Source: an uncultured Enterocloster sp. (lineage in GTDB: Bacteria > Bacillota > Clostridia > Lachnospirales > Lachnospiraceae). Taken from it: a DNA stretch of 6,317 bases. The translations under genes were made by a program, and so were the position numbers. Where the stretch lies: NCBI GenBank assembly GCA_944382045.1, contig CALWMT010000160.1, forward strand, positions 1 through 6,317. The letters are read 5' to 3'. The notes beneath the pieces are model-generated. The model searched no databases. It had not been told where the DNA came from and was given only the letters and a program-made list of their open reading frames with translations. Within the stretch, counting starts at the first letter, position 1. Each line of letters begins with the position of its first letter. Of the stretch, positions 4,874-6,317 are shown piece by piece.

Positions 4874-6317
4874 CTAAAACATCGGCCGAATCTCTCTCCC
4901 GCCAATGGAAACGCAGCTGCCGCTGCGAAGCCGCCTGGAACCGGTCAGCGGCTCCCCATTTACCAGTACCTGAACCTGCGCGTCAAGGGCCTCGATGCAC
5001 ACAAATCCGTCCTCCAGGAACAGGCGTGCCGCACGCCGGGGCGCTGCTGCTCCGGTGAGAAGAATTCCACAGGAGGCATCCCCTCCGATAAGCAGCTCAC
5101 CGCTCAGCGTAAGCGTATTCCCTCCGGGAATCGCGACTCCCTCCCCGGCCTCTATGCGCATATAGATGCCTGCGTCCGCTGTCTCTGCAAACGCTGTGTC
5201 CTCGAACGCTGCCGTGTCCTGGGCCTGGGCTGCCTGGGCAGGCGGAGCAGAAGCGTCCCTGCGCTCCGCACCTCTGTTTTCTGCGCGGGCAGCGCTGTCT
5301 TTTGCTGTCTTCGTCCCTGCGCCTTTGGCCCTGCGTCCTCTGACAATCAGGAAGATGGCAGCCAAAGCTATCACCGCTGCGGCAATTCCAGCCGCAGGAA
5401 GGATGCCGCTTCCCCCGGCTGTTTTTTCACCGGATTGCGTCTGAGAGCCAGAGTCCTCCGGCCCGCCGCCTCCTATCTGGCTCTGGGAAGAAACAGCCGC
5501 CGGGGCGGAGCTTGTCTCCTCTGGGGATTCTCCGCTCTCACCGGCGGATGTCCCCGCAGTCTCTTCATCTGCTCCGGCTGAGGTCTCCGCAGCGTCTTCA
5601 TCCGCCCCGGCGGATGTCCCCGCAGTCTCTTCATCTGCCCCAGCTGACGTCTCCGCAGCGCTTTCGTCCGCTCCGGCTGACGTCTCTGCCGCGGTCTCTC
5701 CTTCCGCAGCCGATTCCGATTCATCTCCAGCCGCCGCCGTCTGGCCGTCCTCCTCCCCTGGAATATCGACCGCAGCCTCGCCCCTGCAGAGCAGAGTCCC
5801 GCTGGAGGCAAAGGTAAAGGACACCTCCTGATTCTCCCCGGCCGCCGCCTGTCCGCCCAGGTCAAAGCCAGTGACCATCAGCTCTCCCGCAGCGTCTGTG
5901 AGCGTCTTTGCCGCCGTCCCCGCAGTGAGGCTGCCCGTGAGCACCTGGTGAATGCCCCCGGAGCTCTCCGTCAGCTTTCCGAGGCTGTCCAGGGCCTCCG
6001 AATCGCTCCCCATTCCCAGGGAGTGGAGCATCACGTCGGAGTGTGTGAGCCGCTCCAAAAGCTCCTCATGGGGAACGCCTCCCAACGGGTCATACTGCAC
6101 ACCGTCCGTAATCACCACCATGGCGCGCAGCTCTGTGCCCTGACGGGGAAGCGTCTCAAAATAATCCAGGGCGCTGTTCATACAGGTGTGCAGGCGGGTC
6201 ACCGTCTCATCCAAAGGAACAGCCGCCAGCTGCTCCCCGATGCTGTCTGCGGGCACATTTTCATTCACCACCTGAAACTGGTCTCCCAGAGTGGCGAGAA
6301 TAAAACGGGTATTCTCC
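4874..6317 (-). CDS. vWA domain, membrane-anchored protein with C-terminal FHA-like domain (partial, N-terminus missing)
   Basis: The frame is open to the window edge, giving 480 visible residues (numbered from the edge). Residues 1 to about 135 are the second half of a von Willebrand A domain: RFILATLGDQFQVV (4-17), the DETVTRL region (36-42) and MVVITDGVQYD (66-76), whose D71 is the expected third metal-ion-dependent adhesion element. The DxSxS part lies outside. A beta-rich stretch (about 145-185) and an acidic Ala/Ser/Thr/Glu-rich linker follow, with five 11-residue repeats (209-263). One membrane helix, GILPAAGIAAAVIALAAIFLIV (304-325), ends in RGRR, placing the vWA part outside and the rest inside. 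Residues about 394-480 resemble an FHA domain (ELLIGGDAS, RRAARLFLEDGF, VLVNGEPL, LRSGSCVSIGG) but lack key binding residues. A GTG at 6271 is internal, not a start. Likely a surface binding or signalling protein; partners unknown. Confidence 0.85.
   Translation of the reverse strand, partial: ENTRFILATLGDQFQVVNENVPADSIGEQLAAVPLDETVTRLHTCMNSALDYFETLPRQGTELRAMVVITDGVQYDPLGGVPHEELLERLTHSDVMLHSLGMGSDSEALDSLGKLTESSGGIHQVLTGSLTAGTAAKTLTDAAGELMVTGFDLGGQAAAGENQEVSFTFASSGTLLCRGEAAVDIPGEEDGQTAAAGDESESAAEGETAAETSAGADESAAETSAGADEETAGTSAGADEDAAETSAGADEETAGTSAGESGESPEETSSAPAAVSSQSQIGGGGPEDSGSQTQSGEKTAGGSGILPAAGIAAAVIALAAIFLIVRGRRAKGAGTKTAKDSAARAENRGAERRDASAPPAQAAQAQDTAAFEDTAFAETADAGIYMRIEAGEGVAIPGGNTLTLSGELLIGGDASCGILLTGAAAPRRAARLFLEDGFVCIEALDAQVQVLVNGEPLTGSRRLRSGSCVSIGGREIRPMF
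5528..5692 (-). repeat. Five 11-residue (33-bp) tandem coding repeats in the vWA/FHA-like protein
   Basis: In protein the units read AAETSAGADES, AAETSAGADEE, TAGTSAGADED, AAETSAGADEE and TAGTSAGESGE. In DNA they are 33 bp long and fall in two alternating types. The units at 5541-5573 and 5607-5639 differ by one base, while those between are diverged from them, giving a 66-bp higher-order period. The segment is an acidic, extended extracellular stalk. Its near-identical DNA suggests recent duplication and likely length variation between strains. Confidence 0.85.

Noticed and set aside
5473..5865. Arg/Pro-rich minus-strand frame (130 codons) over the repeat region
   Set aside because: It is the repeat read in another frame, which naturally gives a periodic but meaningless peptide.
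6269..6271. GTG as start of the vWA/FHA-like protein
   Set aside because: The frame stays open to the window edge with vWA-like sequence (RFILATLGDQF), and starting here would remove half of the vWA domain.

Overview
The window reads as a piece of a Gram-positive anaerobe chromosome, most likely a Clostridia/Lachnospiraceae-type gut bacterium. This is inferred from strong AGGAGG-type ribosome binding sites, a consensus sigma-A promoter, an AAA_14/DUF4143 ATPase of a kind common in gut anaerobes, and moderately GC-rich genes set beside AT-rich spacers. The species cannot be named from the sequence alone. Five protein genes are present, two of them cut by the window edges. No tRNA, rRNA, CRISPR array or intact insertion sequence was seen.

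Layout from left to right: (1) 1-369, minus strand, the N-terminal 123 residues of a nicotinamidase/isochorismatase-family cysteine hydrolase, cut exactly at its catalytic Cys. (2) 547-1899, minus strand, a 450-residue AAA_14/DUF4143 ATPase with a PD-(D/E)XK-like C-terminus. It appears lower in GC than its neighbours and is preceded by an AT-rich spacer with three roughly 34-bp direct repeats, an extended -10 promoter and a 12-bp palindrome. (3) 2149-4083, minus strand, a P1B-type heavy-metal transport ATPase with no N-terminal metal-binding domain. (4) 4295-4861, plus strand, a TetR-family regulator divergent from the metal pump. (5) 4874-6317, minus strand, the C-terminal 480 residues of a surface protein: vWA domain, acidic 11-residue tandem repeats, one membrane helix, then a degenerate cytoplasmic FHA-like domain.

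The clearest functional unit is the divergent pump/regulator pair. The regulator has a perfect TTGACA-N17-TATAAT promoter, and a GAACA-TAT-TGTTC inverted repeat sits just downstream of its -10 box. A weak opposing -10 for the pump overlaps the same bases. This suggests that the TetR protein represses itself and probably the pump through one operator. That is an inference, and the metal exported is not settled by the visible motifs. The other three genes show no evident functional link to this unit. The vWA/FHA-like protein converges on the regulator with only 12 bp between stop codons.

Nothing here proves an undescribed system. The most distinctive items are the FHA-like domain that has lost its phosphothreonine-binding residues while its outer repeats appear to be expanding, the HMA-less CPC pump with HNAGS in its last helix, and the phased direct repeats in front of the AAA ATPase.
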